A DNA stretch of 64,000 bases from Metallyticus violacea (taxonomy: Eukaryota > Arthropoda > Insecta > Mantodea > Metallyticidae): positions 39,872,501 through 39,936,500 of the forward strand of contig CM060840.1 of assembly GCA_030762175.1 (NCBI GenBank), in the 5' to 3' direction. The position numbers were made by a program, and so were the translations under genes. This document shows, piece after piece, positions 36,161 through 47,989 of the stretch (position 1 is the first letter of the stretch; the number at the start of each line of letters is the position of its first letter). The notes under the pieces are model-generated. The model saw only the letters and a program-made list of their open reading frames with translations. It ran no database searches and was not told the DNA's origin.

Positions 36161-38540
36161 AACAACCACCTCAGTAAAAATTACAAAACTACATTAAATT
36201 GTTTTCATTGCCAAAAATAACTGGTAATTAAAATATTAATATTTAATTCCATTGTTGAAGAGCAATATCAGGCAATTTAATGATTGGAAGTGTTTTGAAT
36301 GTCATTGCATTCATTCTCAGCTAAATTCTCTAACTGTTGTTTTCTCCCTCTTGTGGTTTGCATGACAAACTGCGTAATCAGGTCATTTTCTAATGGTATT
36401 TTAAAATGTATTATCTGTTGTTTATTTTTTATGAGTATGAAGATATTAACTAAGATAGTTTAAGTGTACATTATTAGTTGCTTTTTTTTAATAGTTTTTG
36501 TTTCTCAACTAAAAATGTGTGGCCACTTCAGATTTTTATGTTTCTAAAGTGCTCTTTGGTATTTAAATTCAATTTTTTTTGTCCTATCTACTTAAATGTG
36601 GTTACATTCTTTGCTTTTAATTTGATATATATATACCTGATCTGTTCTTTGTTTCAGTTTCATCTTTTTGTGTGTTTTTTTAATAATTTATTTAGTAATA
36701 TCATTTTTGAGTTCTCAGTAAGGCTAACCACATGCTTCAAAAGTTATTTAGGTGGTACAGGACTACCTTGTATAATCTTCTATTTGCAACCATCTCTGTA
36801 GAAATTTTAACAGTTTCTCTTTGGGAATACTGGAAATAAGGCAACAACAATGGAAAGAATTGTGTCTTCTGTGACTAATTTTGTGTTTTTAATTTTTTGA
36901 TTAGATCTGAGCATTTTATTTCTAGACTTTCAAATTTTGAAAATGTTCTATATTTTTCTAATAGTGAATGCTCTAATCTTTGATGTCTGGGTGTCTATAC
37001 GACCAATAATTTGGTGTGTAAGAAATTAAAATAACTTCCCTGTTAAGAATGTTCCTATATAACAAACATAATTCTTGTTTCGGTAATAAGTGATGACCTT
37101 TTCCCCTGGAAGCAATATATTTTTGCCTTGCTCTGTTGCAGCTTTGATATCAGAGCAAAGAAAGCCACAATGCTGCCAGGCAGCTAGCTCTTTTTAAAAT
37201 GTGTTAATTATTTTTCAATTATACAAATAAATGCATTTCATTCAATAAAAAATCAATTATCTTAATGCTATCTCAAACATTCCTCGTTTCATAAAAGTTT
37301 TAACTAATTTATGAAAATAGCCCAACTTGAAACTTGATCAGTAGGGAATGGTTCTTTGTTTGAATAATGGCTGCAAGAGTTGATTTTGTACACACATGCA
37401 AATCATAAACATCTATGGAGTAGAATACTTAGATTTGCTATTAGCTGCATCTCTTAGCAAAACAGAAGCTGTTTAGCTGAGACAGATGAATCATGTGATT
37501 CCTGACCGTGGCCTTGGCTGAGATGCGAAACTTATAATCTGTTCATCCAGTACTATGTTTGGAATTATACCTAATATAATTTTAAAAAATTATACAATAA
37601 GAAAGATTTGCTGACTAGCTATTCAATTGTAACTGTGTGGTAAAGAAACCAACAACCTTTGAAATTGATGATTGCTGAATGTTGCTTTAAATTAATTTAA
37701 AAACCAAATCTTTCAGTGACACTATCAGTGAACTGAAAGTATCTTGAAAGGCTGAGATGAGAACTGCAGAAGTGAGGGGATATTGGGATAGTTGTGCAGA
37801 TGTTTGTTGACCAGTAATTGATTGCAGGTTTTGCTTACTGGTTGCTGGTCAACAAGCAACATAGCTTCACATCTCTCACAACACTCCTAACCCCCTCTCA
37901 CTTCTAATGGTTCTGTACCTCTACCTCTCCATACACTTTCAGTTCAGTGATGATGCCAATCATAGCACTGATGAAAGTTCTGGTTTTGAAATTAACTTAA
38001 AACAATAGCCACAGCAAATTAAAATGGTAATGATCAAATTCAATAATAACAATGCTGACCTTGAAAGCCTTAAGAATCCGTTCAGTTTCTTGGTAGTATT
38101 CATATATAGAAAAATAAATGGGTTTGAACATGCCATTAAAACAATGTAAAGTTGATTCCAGGCGTATTTTATCTCATGATCTCTCCTTGAAGCTCAATGC
38201 AATGTAAAATTATTAAATATATTTACAATACATTGTATGCAAGTGTCATTGTATGAGTTAAAAATAACATATTTGTTTCCAACAGGTACATGATGGTTAA
38301 AGTCAACTTAAATGATAAGAATTACCAAGAAAAATTCTGCAAGAACCTACACAATTCTATTAAAAACTGTATAACAACCTAAAAGTAACGGAAATAAAGA
38401 ATATAGTAATCAGATTTGTCTAATTCTTTGATTCTCTTCTCCACTGTCATAGTTCATACTTATGGAAATAAGGGGCAAAACATTTGCCTTTCATACCAGA
38501 GCAAAAAATTAAAGAATAAATTCTTTGCTTTTTAAAAAAA
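36161..38540. other. Unassigned AT-rich intergenic sequence
   Basis: The 107-codon frame at 36478-36801 is rich in Phe and Leu, as expected from T-rich DNA. It has no conserved motif and is treated as chance. Confidence 0.5.
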
Positions 38541-40320
38541 TGGACAAGTTTAGCCTTTAGGAGAAAATGGACAAAATTTAGCATATCTTTGCCTTTTGAA
38601 ATAAAAAAAAAAAAAAATAAACAAAATTTAGTCTATTTTAGCCTTTGGTTAAAAATTTAGCGTATCTTTGCCTTTGGGAGAATATTTAACATTTCTTTGC
38701 ATTTTGGAAAAAAATGGACATTAATTAGCCTATCTTTGCCTATTTTTTTGCCTTTTCCTACCAAATTTAGCCTTTTTCCTTAATGGGATAAAATTTAGCC
38801 TATTTTGCCAAAATAAGGCAAATATAGGCTAAATTTGGGAGGAAAAGGCAAGGATAGGCTAAATTTAACCGAAATTAGGGAAAGATAGGCTAAATTTGGG
38901 AGGAAAAGGCAAAGATAGGCTAAATTTCCTCGGAAAAGGCAAAGATAGGCTAAATTTTGCCAAAATAAGGCAAGGAAAGGCAAAGATAGGCTAAATTTCT
39001 GAGGAAAAGGCAAAGATAGGCTAAATTTTGCCGAAATAAGGCAAGGATAGGCAAATATAGGCTAAATTTCCTAGGAAAATGCCAGGATAGGCTAAATTTC
39101 GCAGGAAATGGCTCGGTTAGGCAAAGATAGGCTAAATTACAGAGGAAAAGGCTAGGATAGGCAAAGATAGGCTAAATTTCGGAGGAAAATGCTAGGATAG
39201 GCAAAGATAGGCTAAATTTTGCCGAAATAAGGCAAGGATAGGCAAAGATAGGCTAAATTACGGGGGTAATGGCTCTGATAGGCAAAGATAGGCTAAATTA
39301 CAGAGGAAAAGGCTAGGATAGGCAAAGATAGGCTAAATTTCGGAGGAAAAGGCTAGGATAGGCAAAGATAGGCTAAATTTCGGAGGAAAAGGCTAGGATA
39401 GGCAAAGATAGGCTAAATTTCGCAGGAAATGGCTCGGTTAGGCAAAGATAGGCTAAATTTCGGAGGAAAAGGCTAGGATAGGCAAAGATAGGCTAAATTT
39501 CGCAGGAAATGGCTCGGTTAGGCAAAGATAGGCTAAATTTCGGAGGAAAAGGCTAGGATAGGCAAAGATATGCTAAATTACGGAGGAAATGTATCGGATA
39601 GGCAAAGATAGGCTAAATTTCGCAGGAAATGGCTCGGTTAGGCAAAGATAGGCTAAATTTTGCAGGAAACGGCTAGGATAGGCAAAGATTGGCTAAATTT
39701 CGCAGGAAAAGGCTAGCATAGGCAAAGATAGGCTAAATTTCCAGGAAAAGCCTAGGATAGGCAAAGATAGGCTAAATTTCGGAGGAAAAGGCTAGGATAG
39801 GCAAAGATAGGCTAAATATTGCAGGAAACGGCTAGGATAGGCAAAGATAGGCTAAATTTCGCAGGAAAAGGCTAGGATAGGCAAAGATAGGCTAAATTAC
39901 GGAGCAAATGCATCGGATAGGCAAAGATAGGCTAAATTTCAGGGGTAATGGCTCGGATAGGCAAGGATAGGCTAAATTTAACCGAAATTAGGCAAAGATA
40001 GGCTAAATTTGGTAGGAAAAGGCAAAGATAGGCTAAATTTGGAAGGAAAAGGCAAAGGAAATTCCGAGGATATTTAGCCTATTTTTGCCTTTTCCTCCAA
40101 ATTTAGCCTATCTTTGCCTATTTTTGCATTTACCTAAATTTTCCAAGGAAATTTAGCCTATCTTTGCCTTTCCTCCCAAATTTAGCCTATCTTTGCCTTT
40201 TCCTACCAAATTTAGCCTATCTTTGCCTATTTTTGCATTTACCTAAATTTTCCAAGGAAATTTGGCCTTTGGGAGGAAAATGGAAAAAATTTAGCATAAT
40301 TTGCATTTTAAATTAATGGA
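38541..40320. repeat. 40-bp minisatellite with inverted flanks
   Basis: The core (about 38805-40060) is a tandem array of roughly 30 units of about 40 bp. Each starts GGCAAAGATAGGCTAAATTT and continues with one of a few second halves, such as CGGAGGAAAAGGCTAGGATA or CGCAGGAAATGGCTCGGTTA. The left flank (about 38545-38800) and right flank (about 40070-40275) carry the same motif as its reverse complement (TTTAGCCTATCTTTGCCT). So the array appears as a central block inverted relative to its edges. The minus frame at 38795-39013 is only the translated repeat. Confidence 0.92.
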
Positions 40321-40814
40321 AAAATGTAGCCCTGTTTTTGCTAGAAGAGGAAGAAAGGAAATACTCTTTGATTGTATGCAGAAAATAGTTATATAAACAA
40401 CAATTGTGATTATTTTTTTATTGCTTTCTATACTATACATACTGTACAAAAAAGGTATACAATTACCAGAAGCCCTAATCTTTGTAATGGCAGAGATATA
40501 CGTTTACATGCTATACTTTTTATACAATTGTAATACAATCATAACTGAAAATTTTCCAAGCTTGGAACGTTCATTAATTTTTATAAATTTTTAGTCACCA
40601 TTGAAAGTGTTTATTATGCATTTAAGAGGACACTGTCAGCTTGGTAGGACTTCACAGATTAAGGTTGCAGGTCGAACAGGGAACATCATTTATTACATCT
40701 TTAGATGTTAAAACACCATCTTTTCTGTTCCTGTAGTTATTAAATTCAATTGGCAGCAAAATGTTGAAGTGAGACACCCTCAGATCTCCTAAAACAGTAA
40801 AATAAAGCTTTGAA
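40321..40814. other. Unassigned sequence
   Basis: No recognisable feature between the minisatellite and the SINE. Confidence 0.5.
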
Positions 40815-41098
40815 TGAATGGATAGTGTTTAACGCCCATTTTTGCTACAGAGGCTCCACAGGCGATGGACCATGCTGATACATGAGATGAAATGATATAT
40901 TGGGAAAGGATTTATTTTTAAGGAAGGAATCGTTCCAGCCCTAAGTTTAGGGTACTTTCCCACCATTTGCCATTTATGAGGACTGAGGAAAATCTGGAAT
41001 AAACCTCAATCAGGGAGGACGGTCCTGGTGGCATTCGAGCCCAGAACTCCCGCTCATGAGTCCGTGCCTTAATGGCCTCGGCCACCTGTGGCGGTGTA
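40815..41098 (-). mobile_element. SINE family 2, near full length
   Basis: On the minus strand the element starts with a tRNA-like head: GCCACAGGTGGCCGAGGCCA (box A region) and GGGCTCGAATGCCACCAGGA (box B region). The body contains AATGGCAAATGGTGGGAAAG and ends with GCCTCTGTAGCAAAAATGGG. It is unrelated in sequence to family 1. A second long copy lies at 58.9 kb. Confidence 0.85.
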
Positions 41099-41960
41099 AA
41101 GCTTAGAGAATTGTAAATTTTGTAGCACATAACAGTAAATTTTCCTGTCTTACATTCTGTTTCAAATTCTGTTTTTAACAGTGTAAATAACCCTTAAGTT
41201 ATAAAAACCAAATGGTATGTTAACAGAAAAACATTTGCTTATTTCATAACCTTATACTCTTTATACTACTTCATATATAAATAAAGGAAATTTAGTTCCT
41301 AATAGATAAACTTTAAATGTGTAGACAACTTTGCTATATGGTTAATAGTAAAAGTATTTTTCCTGAAATCTTAGAAATTTAGAAAACTTACAATATAATA
41401 GAAAGGGAAGGCCTGTAATATAATTGCAGAATAAAGGATTCAGTAATGAAAACAGGATTCAAATTTAAGCAGGTCCTTTATCAAGCAGATACATTTCGTA
41501 TAAAGTATGGGGAAGGAGAAACAGCAACAGAGTTAAATAAAGAGCAGTGTTTAGAATAAAGTTTAACATTGTCAATTCTTTTTAACTTATAGATAGTATA
41601 ATGAAAGAATTAGCCAGAGTTAATAAAGTAAAACAGTAATAAATAAATTAGAAATACCAGGGTACGAAAGCAGATGACCTGATGGTTGGAGCTATTGATT
41701 GGGGTAAATGAAGCTACACCGGAAAATGAGAAATATTGTAGTAACCTAAAATTGTATGTTAGAAAAATTACGTTGATATAAGCAAATATAAATGTAATTA
41801 ATGTTAAAATTTAAGTTTTTCCTCAGGTTACTTGAAATATTTTCAACTCCTTATTTTATTTAATTAACTCTATTTGCTTAACTTGTTTATATATTACTCA
41901 AGCTTATAAGTGTTTAGGTATAAAAATGCTGAATTATATTTTATAAATGTATTTAGCAGG
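41099..41960. other. Unassigned sequence
   Basis: No recognisable gene or repeat. Confidence 0.5.
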
Positions 41961-42175
41961 TTTATAAGTGTAAAATTAAGTTGATATGCATTTAATTAGC
42001 TTGACATAATTTAACTAGGTTAATGTATATCTAACTAGATTGACACGTTTTAAGTTTGTGAAATGTATTTAAAGTTAATTGGTATGTGAATATAAGGAAA
42101 GTTAATTAGAGGTATTTAAATATGATAGATTTATTTAATCCTAGGTTAACATGTATTTAAGTTAACTTGTTTTCT
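41960..42175. repeat. Degenerate ~20-bp repeats (TTGACATGTATTTAATTAGG type), locus 1
   Basis: Loose repeats of the type ATTTAATTAGCTTGACATAA and TAACTAGATTGACACGTTTT. The same repeat family is longer at 46.8-47.4 kb. Divergence is high. Confidence 0.6.
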
Positions 42176-42514
42176 AAGGATTTTGCTGTAATTGTATTTT
42201 CATTATTTCATTATTCTTCTCTCCATTTAATTAAGGCCCCTTACTAAGCTTCTTATTATCCTGCATTCATAATTGAACCAGTTATTGTGGTTTTTCCATT
42301 TGTTCCTCATATGAGCATCCTATTTCCTGCGCACTTAAAACACAATTTCTAATAAACTTAGAGCCTCTCCCTCCTTGTCTTAATTCACTGTACCAATTAA
42401 TTCCATGAACACACAAGCTTGCCATTACAGAATTCATAATTAAATAAAACTCTCCAGCCTGACTCCACCTATATCTGTCCACTTTCTCACCCCAATTCCT
42501 CATTGTTTGAGTAG

Positions 42515-42562
42515 GAGAACAACTGATGATGTGAGCAAATGTTCCAGAAACATGTCAACTTA
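42515..42562 (+). ncRNA. Hammerhead-ribozyme-like motif in a PLE remnant
   Basis: CTGATGA at 42523-42529, an imperfect stem II (TGTGAGC ... GTTCCA with one bulge), GAAA at 42547-42550, a 4-nt palindromic stem III CATG, then TC. A PLE-terminal-like run with CCAAGTAAGC follows. No good stem I pairing is seen, so the element is probably decayed. Confidence 0.5.
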
Positions 42563-42620
42563 TAAAACCAAGTAAGCAAAGTATGCCACCAAACCAACTC
42601 TGTACAAATATTATTTTACT

Positions 42621-42856
42621 ATAGATTTAATTGCAAGAATTTTCACAGTGAAATATTGTATAATATAACAAATTATTTTACTATAATTAAAACTATTGCA
42701 TGTCTGAGTTGAACTACACACCCTTACTGGCTGCACTTGTTTATATTTAGAACATGTTTCGCAAACCATCGTCTGCATTATGAGTACAGTTTGATCATTC
42801 ATACAATAATTTTAATTATATGGTTTGCTTTACTATACAAGTTCCAACTAACACTT
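42621..42856. mobile_element. Short hairpin PLE-derived insertion (mini-PLE B)
   Basis: The minus strand carries a hammerhead-like core. Downstream of it are GTGTGTAGTTCAACTCAGAC and the PLE terminal sequence. The right side returns in plus orientation to GCTTTACTATACAAGTTCCA, the shared terminal motif. The 15-bp string CAAATTATTTTACTA occurs at 42669-42683 and again at 42857-42871, and a close third copy lies at 42606. The insertion is therefore flanked by target-like repeats, but its left limit (42621 or 42684) is ambiguous. Confidence 0.65.
42745..42785 (-). ncRNA. Hammerhead-like motif in mini-PLE B
   Basis: Minus strand: CAGACGA (one change from CUGANGA) at 42775-42769, a very short stem II region, GAAA at 42760-42757, palindromic CATG, then TTC. 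Stem II is poor, so this is a degenerate ribozyme. Confidence 0.4.
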
Positions 42857-43254
42857 CAAATTATTTTACTACTTCAATATCAATAGCTTCAAGAATATAA
42901 GTTAATAATTGTACATTTAATTAGTGTTATAGGTGATCCTATTCAGTTGTTTTTAATTTGTTACCAAAGAGTTTAAATGAAAAAAATAAAACAGCACATT
43001 TCATAAATTGTTTTAATTTTCATCTTCATTTGTTCAAGTGTTAGTGGAAACTAAAATGCAGGACTGGACATTCATAGTTTTAAGTGTATTTTATGAACTT
43101 ACTATTTTATTGGCTAAAAAGTCAAAATAAATACAACTTGAGTCAAGATTCTCTAAAGATAAAATCTGGAGCTCTTGCTATATTACTACAGATAAAGTCT
43201 GGTCATTTTGTAATTAGGTACTGTAGCTTTTTGGGAGACTTTAATAAATTATTG

Positions 43255-43297
43255 ATTATTTATTATTATTATTATTATTTATTATTATTATTATTTA
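43255..43297. repeat. (TTA)n microsatellite
   Basis: An interrupted run of TTA triplets. Confidence 0.9.
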
Positions 43298-43359
43298 AAC
43301 ATTTTTGTAATCTGTTTTGTGTTTTTGGGTATTAAGTTAAATTCTTCTATTTGCTATTT

Positions 43360-43640
43360 ACATTCATTTCTGTAAGTGTGCATGTGTGTTTTAATTCTCT
43401 TAAATTTAGGAAGTTTTATATCTACTAATTTACTGTTGAGACATTCTGAAGGGCTGTGTTGAGAATGGTATTCTTTCTTATACTCTTCTTTACCAAGTGG
43501 TAAATATATCAGTTTATATGTAATGCTATATATAACTGAACCAAATTGTGATTTGGAGTTGTAACTGTTATTGTTAATATACCTATCTGTGTGAGTTGGA
43601 TTCCTGTAAGTTCCAAATTTCAACTTGTTGCCATTTTAAC
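43360..43640 (-). pseudogene. Penelope-like element fragment (PLE-F)
   Basis: The minus strand gives KFGTYRNPTHTDRYINNNSY followed by YKLIYLPLGKEEYKKEY. These match the PLE region just after the RT palm ('FxVYRKPTHTDRYxxxxSxHP') and the linker 'xYRLxxIPLxxEEYxxE' seen in PLE-A and PLE-D. The His-rich start of the frame is intact, but neither the RT catalytic box nor the endonuclease is present. Confidence 0.7.
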
Positions 43641-43924
43641 TATACCAAAGAACACTTCAGAAATAAAAATATAAACAGATTGAAAATTCAGTAGTTGGCA
43701 ATTTCTGGCCTAATGAGATTAAAAAGGAACATAAATTAAAGACAGCCTAAAGTCCAGCAGAGTTGCCAATGTGGGGAAAAAATTATTCTAGAAAAGCCAC
43801 AGCACTATAATGAACTTTAGAGATGCTGTCAATGGATTATTTATGCAAACTTATTCTGTTGCTACCAGATAATATATGTCAGTCTACAGCTGATGATGGT
43901 ACCTATTGCTCTTGAAATTTATTG

Positions 43925-44560
43925 AAATGCTAAGAAAAACACAAACTACAAGGGGTTTCCACCTTGGCCTAGGTTATTTTATGTATACTCCCTCATAATT
44001 ACAAAATTTCCATCTTGATTGCATCAGACCCCAGTCCTCCAGTTCAAACAGTAGTCTATTGGAATTCCAGAGGACCAGGCTCGAACGCAAGGGACTCAAA
44101 TAAAATATTTGAATTACTCTACTTCGATCATTATTTTATCAGCTAGCTACAGTCTCTACAAACTTTTATTTCTCAAATATGTACTAATAATGAAATTTGA
44201 AATTGATAGAAGTGTTAAGAAAAATAAAATACAAACTATAATGGTACCTTCACCTAAATGATCCAGGTCATTTTAGATGTAACCCCTCACAATTATAACA
44301 ATTGTTGATATAATAATACATTTTATCTTAACATCTTAAACTAAATTCTAAATAGTTAAACAAAGTACAAAAGTTTCACCTAGATTGCATCAGTTACCAG
44401 TCCTTGGTTCATCAGCAGCAACCTACTGAAATTTCAGCGACCAGGCACTAAATACATATTTTACTTACTCTATTTGTTCCATTATTTTATCAGCTAACTA
44501 CAAATCCTACAAACTACTAATTCTTTCATTTCTCAAATACCAACTATAATGCTACATTTA
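43925..44560. repeat. Two diverged direct repeats of ~300 bp
   Basis: Blocks recur in order: 'acaaactacaaggg'/'acaaactataatgg', 'gattgcatcag', 'ccagtcct', 'ccagaggaccaggc'/'tcagcgaccaggc', and TTATTTTATCAGCTAGCTAC. The spacing is about 290-330 bp. Confidence 0.65.
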
Positions 44561-44689
44561 TTCACCTGCTCGAGCAATTTCCAATATTCCAAGCTCAATA
44601 ATTCAATAAATTTCATATAATTCCACTCCCAACTACTCCCAGACCAATGATATTTTTCACAAGCATACAAATATTTTTTATCACCTAAA

Positions 44690-45110
44690 ATTTAACTAAA
44701 TTACATAGCTTTCAACTGACCATTTCCATTTCATTTTTACTTTCCATAAAAGCTCCCCTAATTTGGGTATCTGCTCATGATATTTAAAGATCTTTCTGAA
44801 TACAGTTCCTTTATTCCTTATTAATCATCTCTTACTAATTAAACTTTCCCTCCAAGCATTTGTGGCTTTACATTGGAAAATAATATGAATTTCATCTTCC
44901 TTCCTCTCCACAGATGGAACACATGGAATAACACCTCCCCTCATTTCCCTTAATTTCCAAACACCTAATTAAAAGCAGGCTATCCCTTCTCTTTCATTTT
45001 TCTTGAAAATTAAAACTTTACTTCTCCTTTTCTGGGTCTTTTTCAATTCCTTATAATATGCTTGGGAGCTTTTCTCCCTGGTCAGGCCAAATAAAAGTTG
45101 TATATCTATA
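44690..45110 (-). pseudogene. LINE ORF2 C-terminal fragment (I/R1-like)
   Basis: The minus strand reads KRRSKVLIFKKNEREGIACF, then GVWKLREMRGGVIPC, EDEIHIIFQCKATNAWRES. This fits the C-terminal region of I/R1-type LINEs, with a Cys-containing knuckle followed by 'E-H-x-L-F-x-C' and 'WRE'. It is interrupted by stops and has no RT core. Clade assignment is uncertain. Confidence 0.5.
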
Positions 45111-45700
45111 TCTTCCATTCTTCATCTCACTTTCGTTCAACAACCTCTTATAAAATATCCAATTCTAACCCATTTCTAAATACTGTTCTCTAATTTTGTT
45201 CAACTAGGCATTAGTTATTACACCCAATTTTTACTTGACATTTCTATTGCTCTTGAAACATGTCCTTCATTTCAAACAAAGGAAATGAAGTATAACAAAG
45301 TTACTACTGCCAACTGCCATTGTCAAATGATAAAGTCAGCAACTTCTGTTTAACTCATCATAAAATTTAATGTTGAATGGGTACTGCAAAACTTTTTACC
45401 TCTTGGCCAATTTATCTTAAAAACTATATGTAGGAACTTTCAACTTTCACACACTATCTTATGTAGTTCCATATTCTACTGCTAGGAGGCACAAATACAG
45501 TTAGCTTTTGAAATGGAATCTCTAAAAGATGTACTATACAACCAAGTGCAGTTACTGAATTTCTTTTCATAGAAAAAGAATCCAATATTCAGATTGTGAA
45601 CAGGAGTTGGGGTTTTGATGTCTTCCTAAGGTATATTTCCATGTTTTCAAATGGCAAATGCTGGGAAGGTACCCAAACTTCAGTGTGCAATATTTCTTTC
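45111..45700. other. Unassigned sequence
   Basis: No recognisable feature. Confidence 0.5.
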
Positions 45701-45702
45701 TT

Positions 45703-45764
<62 letters not shown>
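45703..45764. repeat. (AAT)n microsatellite
   Basis: About 20 uninterrupted AAT triplets. Homopolymeric Asn or Ile frames across it are artefacts. Confidence 0.98.
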
Positions 45765-46038
45765 CAATGCCTTTCCAAAATAATATTTTTACCTTCTGTT
45801 TCACCAGTTACACCTGTGATGCCTCAAGAGCAAAAACATTAAACACTATTTAAATAATCAGAGGCATTTACAAATTCATAGAGAAATTATATAGATAACA
45901 CCAGCTGCACTGTTCAAATGTGCATCATTCTTATTCAGTGTGATCAACAAATAACCAAACAACTCGTTCAACTTGGTAGTCCTGTCAGCAGTGTTAACAC
46001 ACTATCCATCAGTTAGAATATTTAATTTGCTTACTTGT

Positions 46039-46178
46039 ACTTACGAAGCTGTTGACAATGGAGTGGTAATATATCCTAAACTTAGGTATTCATTTTTTCA
46101 CACTTAACTCCATTTACTTATATAAAAGTAAGTGAATGGAGTTTAGTGTAAAAAAATTAATACCTAACTTTAGGATAG
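46039..46178. mobile_element. Short hairpin PLE-derived insertion (mini-PLE H) with perfect target duplication
   Basis: A 140-bp unit bounded by TTGCTTACTTGT at 46027-46038 and 46179-46190 (12 of 12 identical). Inside, the left arm CCTAAACTTAGGTATTCATT and following sequence is the inverted copy of the right arm ending TTAATACCTAACTTTAGG. They are separated by only a few bases around TATATAAAAG. The left end matches the terminal segment of PLE-A (27550-27640: AAGCTGTTGACAATGGAGTG). No ribozyme core and no coding capacity are seen. Confidence 0.8.
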
Positions 46179-46361
46179 TTGCTTACTTGTCACAAGGCTG
46201 AACTGACAATTGTAATCAGAGATTAAATTGGATTTATCACTTTGAGATCAAAAGACAATTCTTGCAAATAGCATCACAGAATTTCTGCTTAGAAAACGCA
46301 GTTAAGAAACAGTTCTGGCATACGCATTCTTACAAAGCTGTAAACAAGGTTTTTCTTAATT

Positions 46362-46498
46362 AAAATGTAAATTGGAACTTGCACAGTGAAGCCAATCATA
46401 TAATTGATATTATTGTATGATTTAGTTGAACTATAAACTCTTAATGCTTCACTTACTTGTGATAATATATAGAACTGGTTTTGAGAACATTTCATTCC
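46362..46498 (-). mobile_element. PLE terminal fragment (mini-PLE I)
   Basis: The minus strand carries a degraded 3' half of the ribozyme core (AAAACCAGTTC), then CACAAGTAAGTGAAGCATTA, GTTCAACTAAATCATACAAT and the terminal motif GCTTCACTGTGCAAGTTCCA. It is almost the same segment as 51797-51877. The right side abuts a SINE family 2 fragment. Flanking T-rich repeats are too weak to call a target duplication. Confidence 0.65.
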
Positions 46499-46585
46499 TT
46501 TTTTTTAATAGTGTTTTATGCCTGTTTTTACTACAGAGGCATCACAGACAGTATTTCATTCTCGTCTGATGAGTGTAGGGTGTTG
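46499..46585 (-). mobile_element. SINE family 2, fragment
   Basis: Only the tail end of the family is present: the complement of CTGTAGTAAAAACAGGCATA and adjacent bases up to CTCATCAGACGAGAATG. Confidence 0.6.
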
Positions 46586-46779
46586 ACATAAGAAAATATC
46601 TCCCTTGTCAAGAAGGAAGCTCTGAGTGACATGCATCTGAAGACAAAGGAAACAGCTGCCAGATTAAGTCTATATAAAACAGCTGTTCTTTGCATCTTTC
46701 ATCAACATTTGCATATGCATAAAGTCCATGATGGGTGCTCAAAATTCTTTCAGCAGTTAAACTGAAAGAGCAATTGGAA

Positions 46780-47420
46780 TTATTTGCCAGATGTTTAATT
46801 AGATTGAAATATATTCAATTAAACAAGTATATTTAAATAATATGGCAAATATTTAATTAGGTTGGATAGTATTAATTAGGTTGAAATTTATTTGAATTAG
46901 ACTGAAATGTATTTCAATAGATTGACATGTACCTTATTAGGATGACTTATTTAATTAGGCTGACATGTATTTAATTCATTTGACATATTTTTAATTAGGT
47001 TGTATGTAAATAGATTGAAATGCATTTAATTAGGTTGAAATATATGTAATTTGATTTATGTATATACATATTTAATTATTCTGATATGTATTTAATTAGA
47101 CTGATATGTATGTAATTATGGTGATATGTATTTAATTATGATAACATGTATTTAAGTAGGTGGAAATGTATTTAATTAGGTAGATATGTCTTTTAATTAT
47201 AAGCACATGTATTTAATTATGCTGACATGAATCAATAGGTTGACATATTTTTATTAGCTTGACATGTATGTAATTAGACTGACATATATTTAATTTAAAT
47301 GTAGTCATTAAATTGACTCACATTTAATTACATGTAAATGAAATTTATTTAGGTTAAAATGAATGCAATTAGGTTGGCAGATATTTAATTATTTCATGTG
47401 TATATTATTGTGTTGACATG
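46780..47420. repeat. Degenerate ~20-bp repeats (TTGACATGTATTTAATTAGG type), locus 2
   Basis: More than 20 loosely spaced units of the form TGACATGTATTTAATTAG with many substitutions and indels. It is the same repeat family as at 41.96-42.17 kb. Confidence 0.75.
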
Positions 47421-47989
47421 CATAATTGTAAGTATTATAATTTCACTATTTCTCTTCCACCAGGTGAAAGCCTAATTGCAGATTCAATAAATATATACAT
47501 ACATAAATCAATACTATGGTCATCTACTATGACCCTCTATCGAAAAGAGAAAAGAGAATCAATACAGTGCAGCAGAAGGTTGCAGCACTCCAGAGAAATG
47601 CCAAGGTCACATAATCCATGAAGAAGTTCACGGTTACAATATTTAAGGAGAGTAAAGGAATTCTGATGATGAATTTTAAGACAGAAACACAATGATGACT
47701 GGGAAGTATTATGCTGAGCTACTGCATCTATTGTGCAGTTGTATTAAGGAAAAGAGATTGGAAATCTGAGTTCAAGAGTTCAGCTGACGCACAATACACC
47801 TATCCATATGTCTGCTGTTAACAAATGAAGCTAATTTATCCACTGTACAGCCCAGATATTGCCTTAATAACTATTTATTTTTAAGGGGATTGGAATGTTA
47901 ATCTAGAGATGTGAAAAATGCAATGATATATAGAGAAATTACACTGGAAAATGATGACTGTAATTTTATCCCATCACTTACCTAACATG

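Noticed and set aside
36478..36801. 107-codon hydrophobic plus-strand frame resembling a membrane protein
   Set aside because: Phe/Leu/Ile richness follows from T-rich DNA. There is no conserved motif, and transmembrane-like appearance alone is not evidence.
38795..39013. 72-codon minus-strand frame with PKFSLSLPF repeats
   Set aside because: It is only the 40-bp minisatellite translated. The amino-acid repeat follows the DNA repeat and no start context or family is seen.
45567..45842. Poly-Ile and poly-Asn frames on both strands
   Set aside because: They are translations of the AAT microsatellite.
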